A DNA stretch of 55,335 nucleotides from the NCBI GenBank assembly GCA_019310385.1, contig JAFDEK010000009.1:1-55335 (forward strand). Reading direction: 5' to 3'. The notes beneath the pieces were generated by a model. It was not told the DNA's origin. It saw nothing but the letters and a program-made list of their open reading frames with translations, and did no database searches. The stretch is from Deltaproteobacteria bacterium (GTDB lineage Bacteria; Myxococcota_A; UBA9160; UBA4427). A program made the position numbers and the translations under genes. Position 1 is the first letter of the stretch. Every line of letters starts with the position of its first letter. This document shows positions 38,111-46,145 of this stretch, piece after piece.

Positions 38111-39210
38111 CGCTCCTCGCCTCTCGCTTCGCTGGCGTTCGTCGCCACCTCTGTCAACTCCGCCGCATCTTCCGCCTCGCCCGTTGCCGCGGCATCGAGG
38201 GCCCGCGCCATGGCGCTCAGCAGCGCCGCGCTGCCCTCCCCGGTTGCGGCCGAGACGCGGAAGACCTCGAGGCCCCGGTCGCGCAGGGCCGCTTCGATCT
38301 CGTCCAGGCGCTCGCGGTCGTGAACCAGGTCGACCTTGTTCAAGACAACGATTTCGTGGCGCTCGAGCAGCTCGGCGCGATAGCGCGCGAGCTCCGTGCG
38401 GATGGCCGCGTAGTCGGTCAGGGGATCCCGTTCCTCGAAGAGCATGGCGCCGCAGTCGAGCAGGTGAACAAGAGTGCGCGTCCGCTCGATGTGGCGCAGA
38501 AAGCGATCGCCGAGCCCCGCCCCATCGCTCGCACCTTCGATGAGGCCCGGGATATCGGCCACGACGAAGCGGCGCTCCCCCACCTCGGCGACGCCGAGAG
38601 AGGGAACCAGGGTGGTGAAGGGATAGGAGGCGACCCGGGGCTTTGCCTGGGAGATCTGGCGCAGCAGCGTCGACTTGCCCGCGTTGGGAAAGCCCACGAG
38701 GCCCACGTCGGCCAGGAGCTTGAGGGAGAGGCGCAGCTGGCGCGATTGTCCCGATCGGCCCTCCTGGGCGAAGCGGGGAGCCTGGCGCGTGGAGGTGGCG
38801 AAGCGCGCGTTGCCGAGCCCGCCCTTTCCCCCTGTGCAGATCACGCAGCGTTGATCGGCTTCGACGAGGTCCGCGATGGGGCCGGCCTCTTCGGGCTCGT
38901 CGAGGTCGTAGACCGCGGTGCCGACGGGCAACCGGATCAGCGCGTCAGCGCCGTCAGCGCCGGTCCTCTTCGAGGGACCGCCCGGCCGGCCGTTCTCGGC
39001 CCCCAGCTCCCGGCGGTGGCGGAAGTCGAGCAGGGTGCTGAGGTGGGAATCCGCGACGAGGACGACGTCGCCTCCACGGCCGCCGTCGCCGCCGCTGGGC
39101 CCGCCGCGGGGTGCGAACTTCTCCCGGCGGAAGGACACCATCCCGTTGCCTCCGTCGCCGGAGGTCACGGTCACCTTCACTTCGTCTACGAAGTTCTGAT
39201 CCGACTTCAT
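38107..39210 (-). CDS. obgE: GTPase Obg/CgtA
   Basis: Ribosome-associated GTPase needed for 50S maturation and linked to (p)ppGpp. The 367 residues show the glycine-rich Obg fold (about 1-155; GGPSGGDGGRGGDV), then the G domain with G1 GFPNAGKS (about 165-172), G3 DIPGL and G4 NKVD. The C-terminus is a short acidic tail; the TGS/OCT extension of some species is missing. The family order rplU-rpmA-obgE is conserved. A hairpin plus T-run lies between rpmA and this gene, so it may have an additional promoter in the 216-base gap. Confidence 0.97.
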   Translation of the reverse strand: MKSDQNFVDEVKVTVTSGDGGNGMVSFRREKFAPRGGPSGGDGGRGGDVVLVADSHLSTLLDFRHRRELGAENGRPGGPSKRTGADGADALIRLPVGTAVYDLDEPEEAGPIADLVEADQRCVICTGGKGGLGNARFATSTRQAPRFAQEGRSGQSRQLRLSLKLLADVGLVGFPNAGKSTLLRQISQAKPRVASYPFTTLVPSLGVAEVGERRFVVADIPGLIEGASDGAGLGDRFLRHIERTRTLVHLLDCGAMLFEERDPLTDYAAIRTELARYRAELLERHEIVVLNKVDLVHDRERLDEIEAALRDRGLEVFRVSAATGEGSAALLSAMARALDAAATGEAEDAAELTEVATNASEARGEER

Positions 39211-39375
39211 GTCGAAGGCACCATCTCGAGGGCCCCCGGGATGTTGGGGGTGCGGGCGAAGACGCGCACGCCGCCGGCGCCATCGGCCGGATCGCCCGCG
39301 CGAGCATACACCGCTCGCCCCTCTCCGCGGGAAGAGGCTCCGCGAGAAGGCGCGGGAGGAGGCGCGCGAAGGTAG

Positions 39376-39404
39376 AAAAAGTGGGGATTCCCGGGAAGCC
39401 CGGG
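39376..39404 (-). terminator. Intrinsic-terminator-like hairpin between rpmA and obgE
   Basis: Reading the minus strand, CCCGGG (39404-39399), loop CTT, CCCGGG (39395-39390) form a stem, followed nine bases on by TTTTT (39380-39376). The hairpin is short and the spacing long, so it could weaken rather than stop transcription into obgE. Confidence 0.4.
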
Positions 39405-39409
39405 CTGGC

Positions 39410-39433
39410 GCTGGGCTAGGGCTGGGCTAGGGC
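39410..39433. repeat. 11-12-bp repeat at the rpmA stop
   Basis: GCTGGGCTAGG is repeated (39410 and 39421), and the second copy contains the rpmA stop codon (plus-strand 39427-39429). Only two full copies, so a minor member of the boundary-repeat set. Confidence 0.6.
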
Positions 39434-39681
39434 TGAGGCTCGATCACGGCGACCTTGCGGCCCCGAGCCCGTCCGTAGCTCACGACGCCGTCGCACAGGG
39501 CGAAGAGCGTGAAGTCGCGGCCGAGTCCGACGTTCTTACCCGGGTGGATCCTGGTACCGAGCTGGCGCATGAGGATGGAGCCGGCCGTGACCTTCTGGCC
39601 GCCGAATACCTTCATGCCCCGGCGCTGGCCGTTGCTGTCCCGTCCGTTCCTGGAGCTGCCCTGACCTTTCTTGTGAGCCAT
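39427..39681 (-). CDS. rpmA: 50S ribosomal protein L27
   Basis: Component of the large ribosomal subunit near the peptidyl-transferase centre. The 84 residues start [16 protein letters not shown] and have [28 protein letters not shown], the classic family sequence. The N-terminus needs no processing. It is separated from rplU by a 121-base gap that holds a 15-bp tandem repeat array, an unusual insertion in this tightly conserved pair. Confidence 0.98.
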   Translation of the reverse strand: MAHKKGQGSSRNGRDSNGQRRGMKVFGGQKVTAGSILMRQLGTRIHPGKNVGLGRDFTLFALCDGVVSYGRARGRKVAVIEPQP

Positions 39682-39705
39682 TGTTCCTAACCTTGCTGTG
39701 TTGAT

Positions 39706-39765
39706 CGTGCTGTTGTTGATCTTGGTGTTGTTGATCTTGGTGTTGTTGATCTTGGTGTTGTTGAT
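39706..39765. repeat. 15-bp tandem repeat, 4 units, between rplU and rpmA
   Basis: Three exact copies of CTTGGTGTTGTTGAT (39721-39765) are preceded by a diverged copy CGTGCTGTTGTTGAT (39706). On the transcribed strand the unit reads ATCAACAACACCAAG. It occupies half of the rplU-rpmA spacer. Confidence 0.95.
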
Positions 39766-39802
39766 CGAGATCGTGCTGTTCTTGACGCAGAACAGGGGCC
39801 TG

Positions 39803-40114
39803 TCAGGGCTGGATCTCGTCCACGTGGACTTCGGTGTAGGACTGTCGGTGACCCTGCTTGCGCCGGTAGCCCTTGCGCCGCTTCATCTTGAAGACGGTGA
39901 TCTTGGGGTGACGATCCTGGGCGGTGATGGTGCCCAGCACCTTCGCGCCGTCGACCGTGGGCTTACCGACCTTGAGATCGCCCTCGCCGCCGACCAGCAG
40001 GACCTCGTCGAGCTCGATGCGCTGTCCCACCTCACCGGTGAGCTTCTCGACACGGACCGAATCACCCGGGCTGACCCGGACCTGCTTTCCGCCTGTGCGG
40101 ACAACGGCGTACAT
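39803..40114 (-). CDS. rplU: 50S ribosomal protein L21
   Basis: Large-subunit ribosomal protein that binds 23S rRNA. The 103 residues match the E. coli length and show [37 protein letters not shown] and the basic C-terminus [18 protein letters not shown] use ATG 40114, whose first base overlaps the rng stop (TGATG); the GTG three bases earlier adds one residue only. It is followed by rpmA. Confidence 0.98.
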   Translation of the reverse strand: MYAVVRTGGKQVRVSPGDSVRVEKLTGEVGQRIELDEVLLVGGEGDLKVGKPTVDGAKVLGTITAQDRHPKITVFKMKRRKGYRRKQGHRQSYTEVHVDEIQP

Positions 40115-42180
40115 CACGACTCCTCGACCTTCTGGGAGGCGGGGAGTATCCGCGATTCCGCTGCTTCGTCAAGGGTTTTGCCCTCGTCCAGCGCACTCGG
40201 CCCCTCGGGAATCGGCTCGCTCGTGTCGGCGTCCGCTTCCGTCCGAACGGGAGTGACCTCTTCGGCTTCCCCGGCCTCTTCGCCTGCGGGCTCGGGGAGC
40301 TCCGCGCTGGCCGCGTCCGTATCCGCAGACGCCGGGGTTTCCTTGGCCTCTGCGGCGTCCTTGGCCTCTACGTCGTCTTGGGCCTCTACGTCGTCTTGGG
40401 CCTCTGCAGCGCCTTCGGCTGCTTCTCCACCGTCTGCGGCCACCGCGATCAGCGCGCTGCCGGCCACCTGCTGGGCCTCGCTTGCGGCCTCCGCCTCGTC
40501 GTCGGGCTTCTCGTCTTCCGGCTTCTCGTCCCCGGGCTTTTCGTCGCTGGGGATCTCTTCTGCGAGCTCCTCGGACCCGGCTCCACGGCGCCGGCCCCTT
40601 CTGCGCGATTTCGCTGCCGCCTCGTCCTCCTCCTTCGCCTTGCGGTCCTCGAGCCAGAGCAGGGAGATCGCAATGGCGGGTCCCGAGTCGAGGGCGGTGA
40701 CCTCGAACTGCTCCTGGTGGAGGCCGGGCCGGGCCCGCACCTCGATCTCCCGGCCCAGATCCTCGCCGAGCTTGGCGAGGGCGTCCTTGCCGGAAACCAG
40801 CAGCTCCTCGGCCACCATGGGGCTGACCGTGATCGCGATGTGGCGACCGCAGAAGCGCGGCAGATCGTTGCGGATCTCGCGCAGGACCTTGAAGGCGACG
40901 CTCTTGCGCGAGAGCACGTAGCCGCGGCCCTCGCAGTAGCTGCAGGGCTCGCACACGGTCTGAACCAGGTTCTCCCGCGTGCGCTTGCGCGTCATCTCCA
41001 CGAGGCCGAGCTCGGAGATCTTGAGGATGTTGGTGCGTGCCTTGTCGGAGCGCAGCGCCTCCTGCAGGGCCCGGTAGACCTTCTCGCGGTTGTCCGCCGA
41101 CTCCATGTCGATGAGGTCGATGATGATCAGGCCACCGATGTTGCGGAAGCGGAGCTGGTAGACCACCTCCTTGACGGCCTCGAGGTTGGTCTTGAAGACC
41201 GTCTCCTCGAGGTCCCGCTTGCCGATGTAGCGGCCGGTATTCACGTCGATGGCGGTGAGGGCCTCGCTCTGGTCGACCACCAGGTGTCCGCCGGACTTGA
41301 GCCAGACCTTTCGCTCGAGATTGTCGTGGATCTGCGATTCGAGGCCGAACTCGTCGAAGACGGGAGCGGCACCCTCGTAGTGCTCGATCCTGGGCTTCGG
41401 GTCCGCGACGAAGCGGTCCACGAAGCTCTTCATCTGCTCGTAGACCTCTTGGGAATCGACGGCGATGCGCTTGGTCTCGTCGTTCGCGAAATCGCGGATC
41501 ATCTTCAGGGGCAGATCCAGCTCCGAATAGAGCACCGCGGGCGCGGGCTGCTCCCCGACCTTGATCTGCACCTCGTCCCAGACGGAGGTGAGGTAGCGGA
41601 TGTCGGCATCGAGGTCCGCCTCGCGAACCCCGTCGCCGGCGGTTCGAATGATGAAGCCCAGATCCTTGGTGCGCAGGCGCTCGACGATCTCCCGCAGACG
41701 GCGGCGCTCCTTGTCGGAGTCGATGCGCCGCGACACGCCCACTCGCCGAGCCCACGGGGTCAGGACGAGGTGGCGTCCGGGGATGGAGATGTGGGAGGTG
41801 ATCCGCGCGCCCTTGCTCCCGATGGGCTCCTTGGCGATCTGGACCACGATGTCCTGGCCCTCGCGCAGGACGTTCTCGATCTTCGGGAGGGAACGTTGGT
41901 TGCCCCGCCCGCGGCCCCGCCGGCGCGGGGGCTCGTCGCTCTCGTCGCCGTTGTAGGGGAAGTAATCCCCCACATAGAGGAATGCCGCCTTCTCGAGGCC
42001 CACGTCGACGAAGGCGGCCTGCATGCCGGGCAGCACCCGGCTTACCTTGCCCTTGACGACGTTTCCCACGACGCTCTTCTCGCCGGAGCGCTCGATGTAG
42101 AGCTCGGAGAAGGAAGATCGTTCCAGGATCGCGACCCGGGTCTCACCGGGGTCTGCATTGATGATGATCTCGTTCTGCAT
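40114..42180 (-). CDS. rng: Ribonuclease E/G family endoribonuclease with long acidic tail
   Basis: Single-strand endonuclease for rRNA and mRNA processing. Of 688 residues, about 1-500 are catalytic: an S1 domain (about 38-120) with an Arg-rich insertion RRRGRGRGNQR, the metal Asp residues in IDVNTGRYIGKRDLEE and IIIDLIDM, and the Zn-link CEPCSYC (about 405). The remaining 170 residues are disordered: RRRGRRRG, then DEKPGDEKPEDEKPDDE and EAQDDVEAQDDVEAKDAAE units coded by 15- and 18-bp DNA repeats. The tail could act as an RNase E-like scaffold. It starts the rplU-rpmA-obgE operon. Symbol rng or rne would both be defensible. Confidence 0.9.
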   Translation of the reverse strand: MQNEIIINADPGETRVAILERSSFSELYIERSGEKSVVGNVVKGKVSRVLPGMQAAFVDVGLEKAAFLYVGDYFPYNGDESDEPPRRRGRGRGNQRSLPKIENVLREGQDIVVQIAKEPIGSKGARITSHISIPGRHLVLTPWARRVGVSRRIDSDKERRRLREIVERLRTKDLGFIIRTAGDGVREADLDADIRYLTSVWDEVQIKVGEQPAPAVLYSELDLPLKMIRDFANDETKRIAVDSQEVYEQMKSFVDRFVADPKPRIEHYEGAAPVFDEFGLESQIHDNLERKVWLKSGGHLVVDQSEALTAIDVNTGRYIGKRDLEETVFKTNLEAVKEVVYQLRFRNIGGLIIIDLIDMESADNREKVYRALQEALRSDKARTNILKISELGLVEMTRKRTRENLVQTVCEPCSYCEGRGYVLSRKSVAFKVLREIRNDLPRFCGRHIAITVSPMVAEELLVSGKDALAKLGEDLGREIEVRARPGLHQEQFEVTALDSGPAIAISLLWLEDRKAKEEDEAAAKSRRRGRRRGAGSEELAEEIPSDEKPGDEKPEDEKPDDEAEAASEAQQVAGSALIAVAADGGEAAEGAAEAQDDVEAQDDVEAKDAAEAKETPASADTDAASAELPEPAGEEAGEAEEVTPVRTEADADTSEPIPEGPSALDEGKTLDEAAESRILPASQKVEES
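40345..40416. repeat. 18-bp in-frame tandem repeat, 4 units, in the rng tail
   Basis: GGCCTCTACGTCGTCTTG occurs twice exactly (40363, 40381) between two diverged copies (40345, 40399). It encodes the EAQDDV/EAKDAA units of the ribonuclease tail. Confidence 0.92.
40503..40547. repeat. 15-bp in-frame tandem repeat, 3 units, in the rng tail
   Basis: CGGGCTTCTCGTCTT, CCGGCTTCTCGTCCC and CGGGCTTTTCGTCGC encode DEKPG-like units in the ribonuclease tail. Confidence 0.85.
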
Positions 42181-42782
42181 CCGTCACCCGTTCTGAGGAG
42201 CAGGGCGAGCGGCGTCGTGGGCAGGAGGTCCTGGGGGCGGCGCGTAGCTGCGCTTGCAGCGACCCCTTGGGTCAGGACGTTCTCGGCCAGGTCGACGGCG
42301 CTACACCTCTCTCCTCCGGCAGTTGCGAGCCGGCTTGGGAGATCGGAGGTCTTTTCACGCGGCTTGGACAACCGCGAGGGCGGGGTTCAGCTGAGGACCG
42401 AGGCGACCAGAGGTGGCCTCGAATAGACGGAGACACTCACTAGTCTCCCGAAATTGCATCGAAAATCGTCGGCTCGCAAAAAAAATCTCACTTCGCGGAT
42501 TCAGCTGGATCATTCGCCGATCGAGTCCCAATTATCAGCAGCACCCCGCCGCCGTCCATCTCGACTGACATCCCGGACACATATGAGGAGTCTACTCGAC
42601 CGCGCACTGTGGTTGGACAGGCGCTGCCCGCCGTGATGCCACGCTGCTGGGGCCCCCAAGACCCAATCAGCTATCTATGACACCCTCGAACTGCCGAGCT
42701 CACTGCACTACGAGCGGGCGATTCGAGTCGAAATCGGCTTCCTTTCTCGACTCCGCTTGACTCCGCAACCCCAGCGGGTGAT

Positions 42783-42826
42783 CTCTAGAGCGCTCGGTGT
42801 CCTTTATTCACCGAGAGAAGCTAGAG
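42783..42826 (+). promoter_or_regulatory. Two-level RNA hairpin in the selA leader
   Basis: CTCTAG (42783-42788) pairs with CTAGAG (42821-42826); inside, CTCGGTG (42793-42799) pairs with CACCGAG (42809-42815) around a 9-base loop. The internal loop is 4 and 5 bases. All 13 base pairs are perfect. It ends about 105 bases before the selA start. Confidence 0.45.
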
Positions 42827-42840
42827 CCCCAAAGGGAAGA

Positions 42841-42912
42841 TGCGGCCCCGCTGACCCCAGGGGTTCCAGGGCTGCGGACTCGCGTCTCGGGAAACGACCC
42901 AGCTGGGCCGCA
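42841..42912 (+). other. 72-base element closed by a perfect 8-bp stem before selA
   Basis: TGCGGCCC (42841-42848) pairs with GGGCCGCA (42905-42912), enclosing 56 bases rich in GGG/CCC blocks, 18 bases upstream of selA. The outline is tRNA-sized, but there is no T-loop or recognisable anticodon arm. It may be a folded leader that influences selA expression. Confidence 0.35.
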
Positions 42913-42930
42913 CAAATCTGAGAGACAATC

Positions 42931-44337
42931 ATGGATCCGACACACCCCGTCAACCCGGACCCCCGAAGAAAGCTGCCCAGCGTGGATCGCCTGAGTCGGC
43001 AGGTGAGGGACTCCTACCCCGATCTGCCGGAATGGGCCGCCACAGCGGCGTCCCGCGGGGTGGTGGCGGAGATGCGAGAGCGAATCTCGCAGCCGGCCGG
43101 GGGCGTCGTGGAGCCCGACCCGGACCCGATCGAGCGCAGTGCCGCGGCGGCCCGCAGGCTGGCGGCACCTCATCCCCGCAGAGTCATCAACGCCACGGGG
43201 GTGGTGCTGCACACGAACCTCGGCCGCGCCCCCCTGGCGTCCGGGGCCGCCGAGGCCGCCCGGGATGCCGCGCTCGGCTACTCGTCCCTCGAGCTCGATC
43301 TCGAGACCGGCCGTCGAGGCCAGCGGCTCTCCGCGCTGGCGCGCAAGCTCTGCAGCCTGTCAGGCGCCGAGGCGGCGTTGGCGGTCAACAACAACGCCGC
43401 CGCGGTGCTCCTGGCCCTCGACAGCGTGGCCCGCGGAAAGGAAGTGGTGGTTTCCCGAGGGGAGTTGGTAGAGATCGGGGGCTCCTTCCGGGTGCCCGCC
43501 ATCATGGAGCGCGCCGGGGTGCGCCTGATCGAGGTGGGGACCACCAATCGCACCCATCCGCGGGACTACGAGGAGGCGATCGGTTCCGAGACCGCGCTCC
43601 TGCTCAAGGTGCACCGGAGCAACTTCGAGCAGCGAGGCTTCGTGGCCGAGGTCGAGCTGCCGGCTCTGGCGGAGATCGGCCGCGCCCACGGCCTGCCCGT
43701 GATCGAGGATCTGGGCGCCGGCACTTTCGTGGACCTGCGCGATCGCGGCTTCCCCGCGGACTCCTTCGCACCTGGGCGGCTCGCCCTGGGCGCCGACCTG
43801 GTTTGCTTTTCGGGCGACAAGCTCCTGGGAGGTCCCCAGGCCGGGATCGCCCTGGGTAGCCGCGCGTTGGTGGACGGCATGGCGAGCAATCCTCTCGCTC
43901 GCGCCCTGCGGCTCGACAAGCTGAGCCTCGCGGCTCTCGACTGGACGGTGGGTGCCATGCTCCGGGGCGCCGCGTGCGACGAAATCCCCCTGCTGCGCGC
44001 CCTGCTCGAGGCGCCCGAGCAGATCGAGGAGCGCGCCCGGCGCCTGTGTGGGCGGATGGAGAAGCGGGTCGTGGCTCCCGTGCGGGTCCGTGTCGAGGCG
44101 GATCGGGTTCCGGTGGGGGGCGGCTCGCTGCCCGGCTTCGAGCTCGAGAGCTGGGCCGTCGTCATTCGAAGCGGGGAAGGCGGGCCGAGCCCCCTGCGTA
44201 TCGCCGAGCGCCTGCGCGCCGCGACGATCCCGGTGCTCGCCAGGCTGCGCGACGATGCCGTGCTCGTCGATCTGCGCACGGTGGCAGAGGAGGAGCTCGA
44301 CGACGTCGCCGCGGCCTTCGCTCGAGCATTGCGTTGA
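42931..44337 (+). CDS. selA: L-seryl-tRNA(Sec) selenium transferase
   Basis: PLP enzyme that turns seryl-tRNA(Sec) into selenocysteinyl-tRNA(Sec). The 468 residues have the N-terminal LPSVDRLSRQ, VINATGVVLHTNLGRAPL (about 80-97), VNNNAAAVLLAL, and the PLP Lys in CFSGDKLLGGPQAG (about 295). Length is normal. ATG 42931 lies after a structured leader. The usual partner selB and the tRNA gene selC are not next to it or anywhere in this window, and no selenoprotein is obvious here. The presence of selA still implies that the organism uses selenocysteine. Confidence 0.97.
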   Translation: MDPTHPVNPDPRRKLPSVDRLSRQVRDSYPDLPEWAATAASRGVVAEMRERISQPAGGVVEPDPDPIERSAAAARRLAAPHPRRVINATGVVLHTNLGRAPLASGAAEAARDAALGYSSLELDLETGRRGQRLSALARKLCSLSGAEAALAVNNNAAAVLLALDSVARGKEVVVSRGELVEIGGSFRVPAIMERAGVRLIEVGTTNRTHPRDYEEAIGSETALLLKVHRSNFEQRGFVAEVELPALAEIGRAHGLPVIEDLGAGTFVDLRDRGFPADSFAPGRLALGADLVCFSGDKLLGGPQAGIALGSRALVDGMASNPLARALRLDKLSLAALDWTVGAMLRGAACDEIPLLRALLEAPEQIEERARRLCGRMEKRVVAPVRVRVEADRVPVGGGSLPGFELESWAVVIRSGEGGPSPLRIAERLRAATIPVLARLRDDAVLVDLRTVAEEELDDVAAAFARALR

Positions 44338-44376
44338 AGCGCTCTTCGCCATCCGGTAGCTTTCTGACGCCGGGTC

Positions 44377-45006
44377 ATGCTGAATACGAACGTCTTGGTA
44401 TTGAATCGATCTTATCTGCCGATTCACGTGACATCGGTACGTAGGGCTTTCTGTCTCATCTACCAGGGCGGCGCCCGGGCGGTCAACGCCCGCTACGAGA
44501 CCTTCGACTTCCACGGCTGGCTGGAGAGCGGCTTCACCGCCGAAGGCGACGTCATCGGCACGAGTCGCGGCGGAATGCCGGTGCCCCGGGTCATCGTCCT
44601 CACCCACTTCGACCGTCTCCCCAAGCGACAGGTGAGATTCAGTCGTACCAACATCTTCACCCGTGACCGTTTCACGTGTCAGTACTGCGCGCAGCGGCCT
44701 CCCCGGGCCCAGCTCAACCTCGATCACGTGATCCCGAAGGCGCAGGGGGGCCCGACCACCTGGGAGAACATCGTTTGCTGCTGCGTCCCGTGCAATCGTA
44801 GAAAGGGGGGGCGCACGCCCGAGCAGGCCGGCGTGCGGCTGCGTCGAAGGCCCAAGCGGCCTCGCTGGTCGCCGCTGGTGGGCATTGCGCCATCGGGAGT
44901 GCGATATCGCGAGTGGAAGCCCTTTCTGAACGGCTTCGAGAGTTCACTGGATATGTTGGCTCGGGGCTGGCGCGAGGACGGCGCGGCGAAGTACTGTAAA
45001 CAGTAG
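44377..45006 (+). CDS. HNH endonuclease-domain protein
   Basis: A 209-residue protein. The N-terminal 75 residues (NVLVLNRSYLPIHVTSVRRAF) are a conserved strand/helix module; the HNH domain follows (about 90-150) with CQYC, the LNLDHVIPKAQGG catalytic His block, WENIVCCCVPCNRRKG. Two CxxC pairs probably bind zinc. Proteins of this layout are common as single chromosomal genes in Deltaproteobacteria; their role is not established, and DNA repair or phage defence are only suggestions. It starts 39 bases after selA and is followed by a 167-base gap with a 21-bp repeat. Confidence 0.88.
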   Translation: MLNTNVLVLNRSYLPIHVTSVRRAFCLIYQGGARAVNARYETFDFHGWLESGFTAEGDVIGTSRGGMPVPRVIVLTHFDRLPKRQVRFSRTNIFTRDRFTCQYCAQRPPRAQLNLDHVIPKAQGGPTTWENIVCCCVPCNRRKGGRTPEQAGVRLRRRPKRPRWSPLVGIAPSGVRYREWKPFLNGFESSLDMLARGWREDGAAKYCKQ

Positions 45007-45136
45007 GGCGGGGGGGGAGAACGACGGATCCGACAACCACGGGCAATGGAATAGCGACGGGTGCGCCTTCCGCTTCCGAGCGGAGTGGGAAGGGCGCTGA
45101 GCGCGATCCGGGCGAAGCGCGGGTCGCTGGAACATT

Positions 45137-45178
45137 CAACCCGCGGCAGCAGGCGCCCAACCCGCGGCAGCCGGTGCC
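45137..45178. repeat. 21-bp direct repeat running into the MinD-like start
   Basis: Two copies of CAACCCGCGGCAGCAGGCGCC (positions 45137 and 45158; five of six ending bases similar) lie in tandem, and the second contains the GTG start of the MinD-like gene. Confidence 0.75.
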
Positions 45179-46145
45179 CGCCGCCTCGAGTTCGCCGCCA
45201 GCGCGCATCGTCGCCGTCGGCGGCGGCAAGGGTGGCGTTGGCAAGTCCTTCCTGGTCGCGAACCTCGCAGTGGTGCTGGCCCGCACCGGCTACCGCGTGG
45301 TGGCGGTGGACGCCGACCTCGAGGGCGCAAACCTGCACACCTGCCTGGGTGCGCCCGCGCCGCGAGCCAGCCTCGCGGACTTCGTCGCCCAACGCGAGGA
45401 GGACATTGCCAAGCTGGTGGTCGAAACGCCGATCCCCAACCTCCAGCTGATCGCCGGTACCCACGCCAACCTGGGTGATGCCCAGCCGAGCCACCTGCGG
45501 CGGGTGCGGCTCATGCGTTCCCTGCGGCGGCTGCAGGCCGACTTCGTGCTGCTGGATCTCGGCGCTGGCTCCCACTCCTCGGTTCTCGACTATTTCCTGG
45601 TGGGTGACGAGGGCTTGGTGGTCCTGGCGCCCGAGCCGACCTCGGTCGAGAACGCCTATACCTTCCTGCGCGCGGCCTTCTACCGCAGGATGCGCCTGGC
45701 CATGGTGGGGCACGGCGTGCGAAAGCTCGTCACCGCCGCGATGGATCAGCGCAACGAGCGCGGTATCCGCACGCCCCTCGACCTGCTGCGGGAGATCGAA
45801 GCGCTGGACCCGATCGAAGGATCCCTCTTCGTCGAGACCATGCGCGAGTTCCGCCCGCGGGTCGTGGTCAACAGTGCGCGAACCGCGGAGGACATCAAGC
45901 TGGGCTTCGCCGTGTGCAGCGTGTGCCGCAAGTACTTTGGCGTCGAGGCCGACTACCTCGGCTACGTGAACCAGGACGAGGCGGCGCGGCTCTCGGTTGC
46001 GGCTCGCAAGCCGGTGGTCGACTACCGCCCGAAGTCGGATGCGTCGGTCTATCTCCAGCGTATCGCCCACAAGCTGGCGGCGGCTCGCGAGGAGAGTCTC
46101 GAGCCGGCCGGTCGGCCGCGGGCGCGGTCGGGTGCAGGCTCATGA
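45174..46145 (+). CDS. MinD/FlhG-like P-loop ATPase
   Basis: A 323-residue deviant Walker ATPase. GGGKGGVGKS (about 16-25) with the second Lys of the MinD/ParA type is followed by VVAVDADLEGANLH and FVLLDLGAGSHSS. The middle resembles FlhG, which positions flagella or other polar structures. A typical C-terminal membrane-targeting helix is not clear; the tail is Arg/Ala-rich. The only in-frame start before the P-loop is GTG 45174, without a strong ribosome site. It overlaps the J-like/HTH gene (ATGA), so both probably act as one unit. No flagellar genes are present nearby. Confidence 0.88.
   Translation: MPAASSSPPARIVAVGGGKGGVGKSFLVANLAVVLARTGYRVVAVDADLEGANLHTCLGAPAPRASLADFVAQREEDIAKLVVETPIPNLQLIAGTHANLGDAQPSHLRRVRLMRSLRRLQADFVLLDLGAGSHSSVLDYFLVGDEGLVVLAPEPTSVENAYTFLRAAFYRRMRLAMVGHGVRKLVTAAMDQRNERGIRTPLDLLREIEALDPIEGSLFVETMREFRPRVVVNSARTAEDIKLGFAVCSVCRKYFGVEADYLGYVNQDEAARLSVAARKPVVDYRPKSDASVYLQRIAHKLAAAREESLEPAGRPRARSGAGS

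Larger units (their letters stand above)
42181..42930. other. 750-base gene-free divergent gap between rng and selA
   Basis: No gene is supported. On the rng side there is a hairpin GGAGAC/GTCTCC (42429-42434 with 42443-42448) and an A-run of nine or more bases near 42480. On the selA side lies a two-level hairpin (42783-42826) and an 8-bp stem (42841-42848 with 42905-42912). The middle is less GC-rich. It probably contains both promoters and long 5' leaders for rng and selA. I find no selC-like tRNA. Confidence 0.55.

Noticed and set aside
42841-42912. tRNA(Sec) gene (selC) before selA
   Set aside because: The 72-base length is too short for tRNA(Sec), and there is no T-loop or UCA anticodon arm; only the outer 8-bp stem fits.
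45061-45450. Alternative frame starting at GTG 45061 as the MinD-like start
   Set aside because: It is out of frame with the P-loop sequence and loses all similarity.
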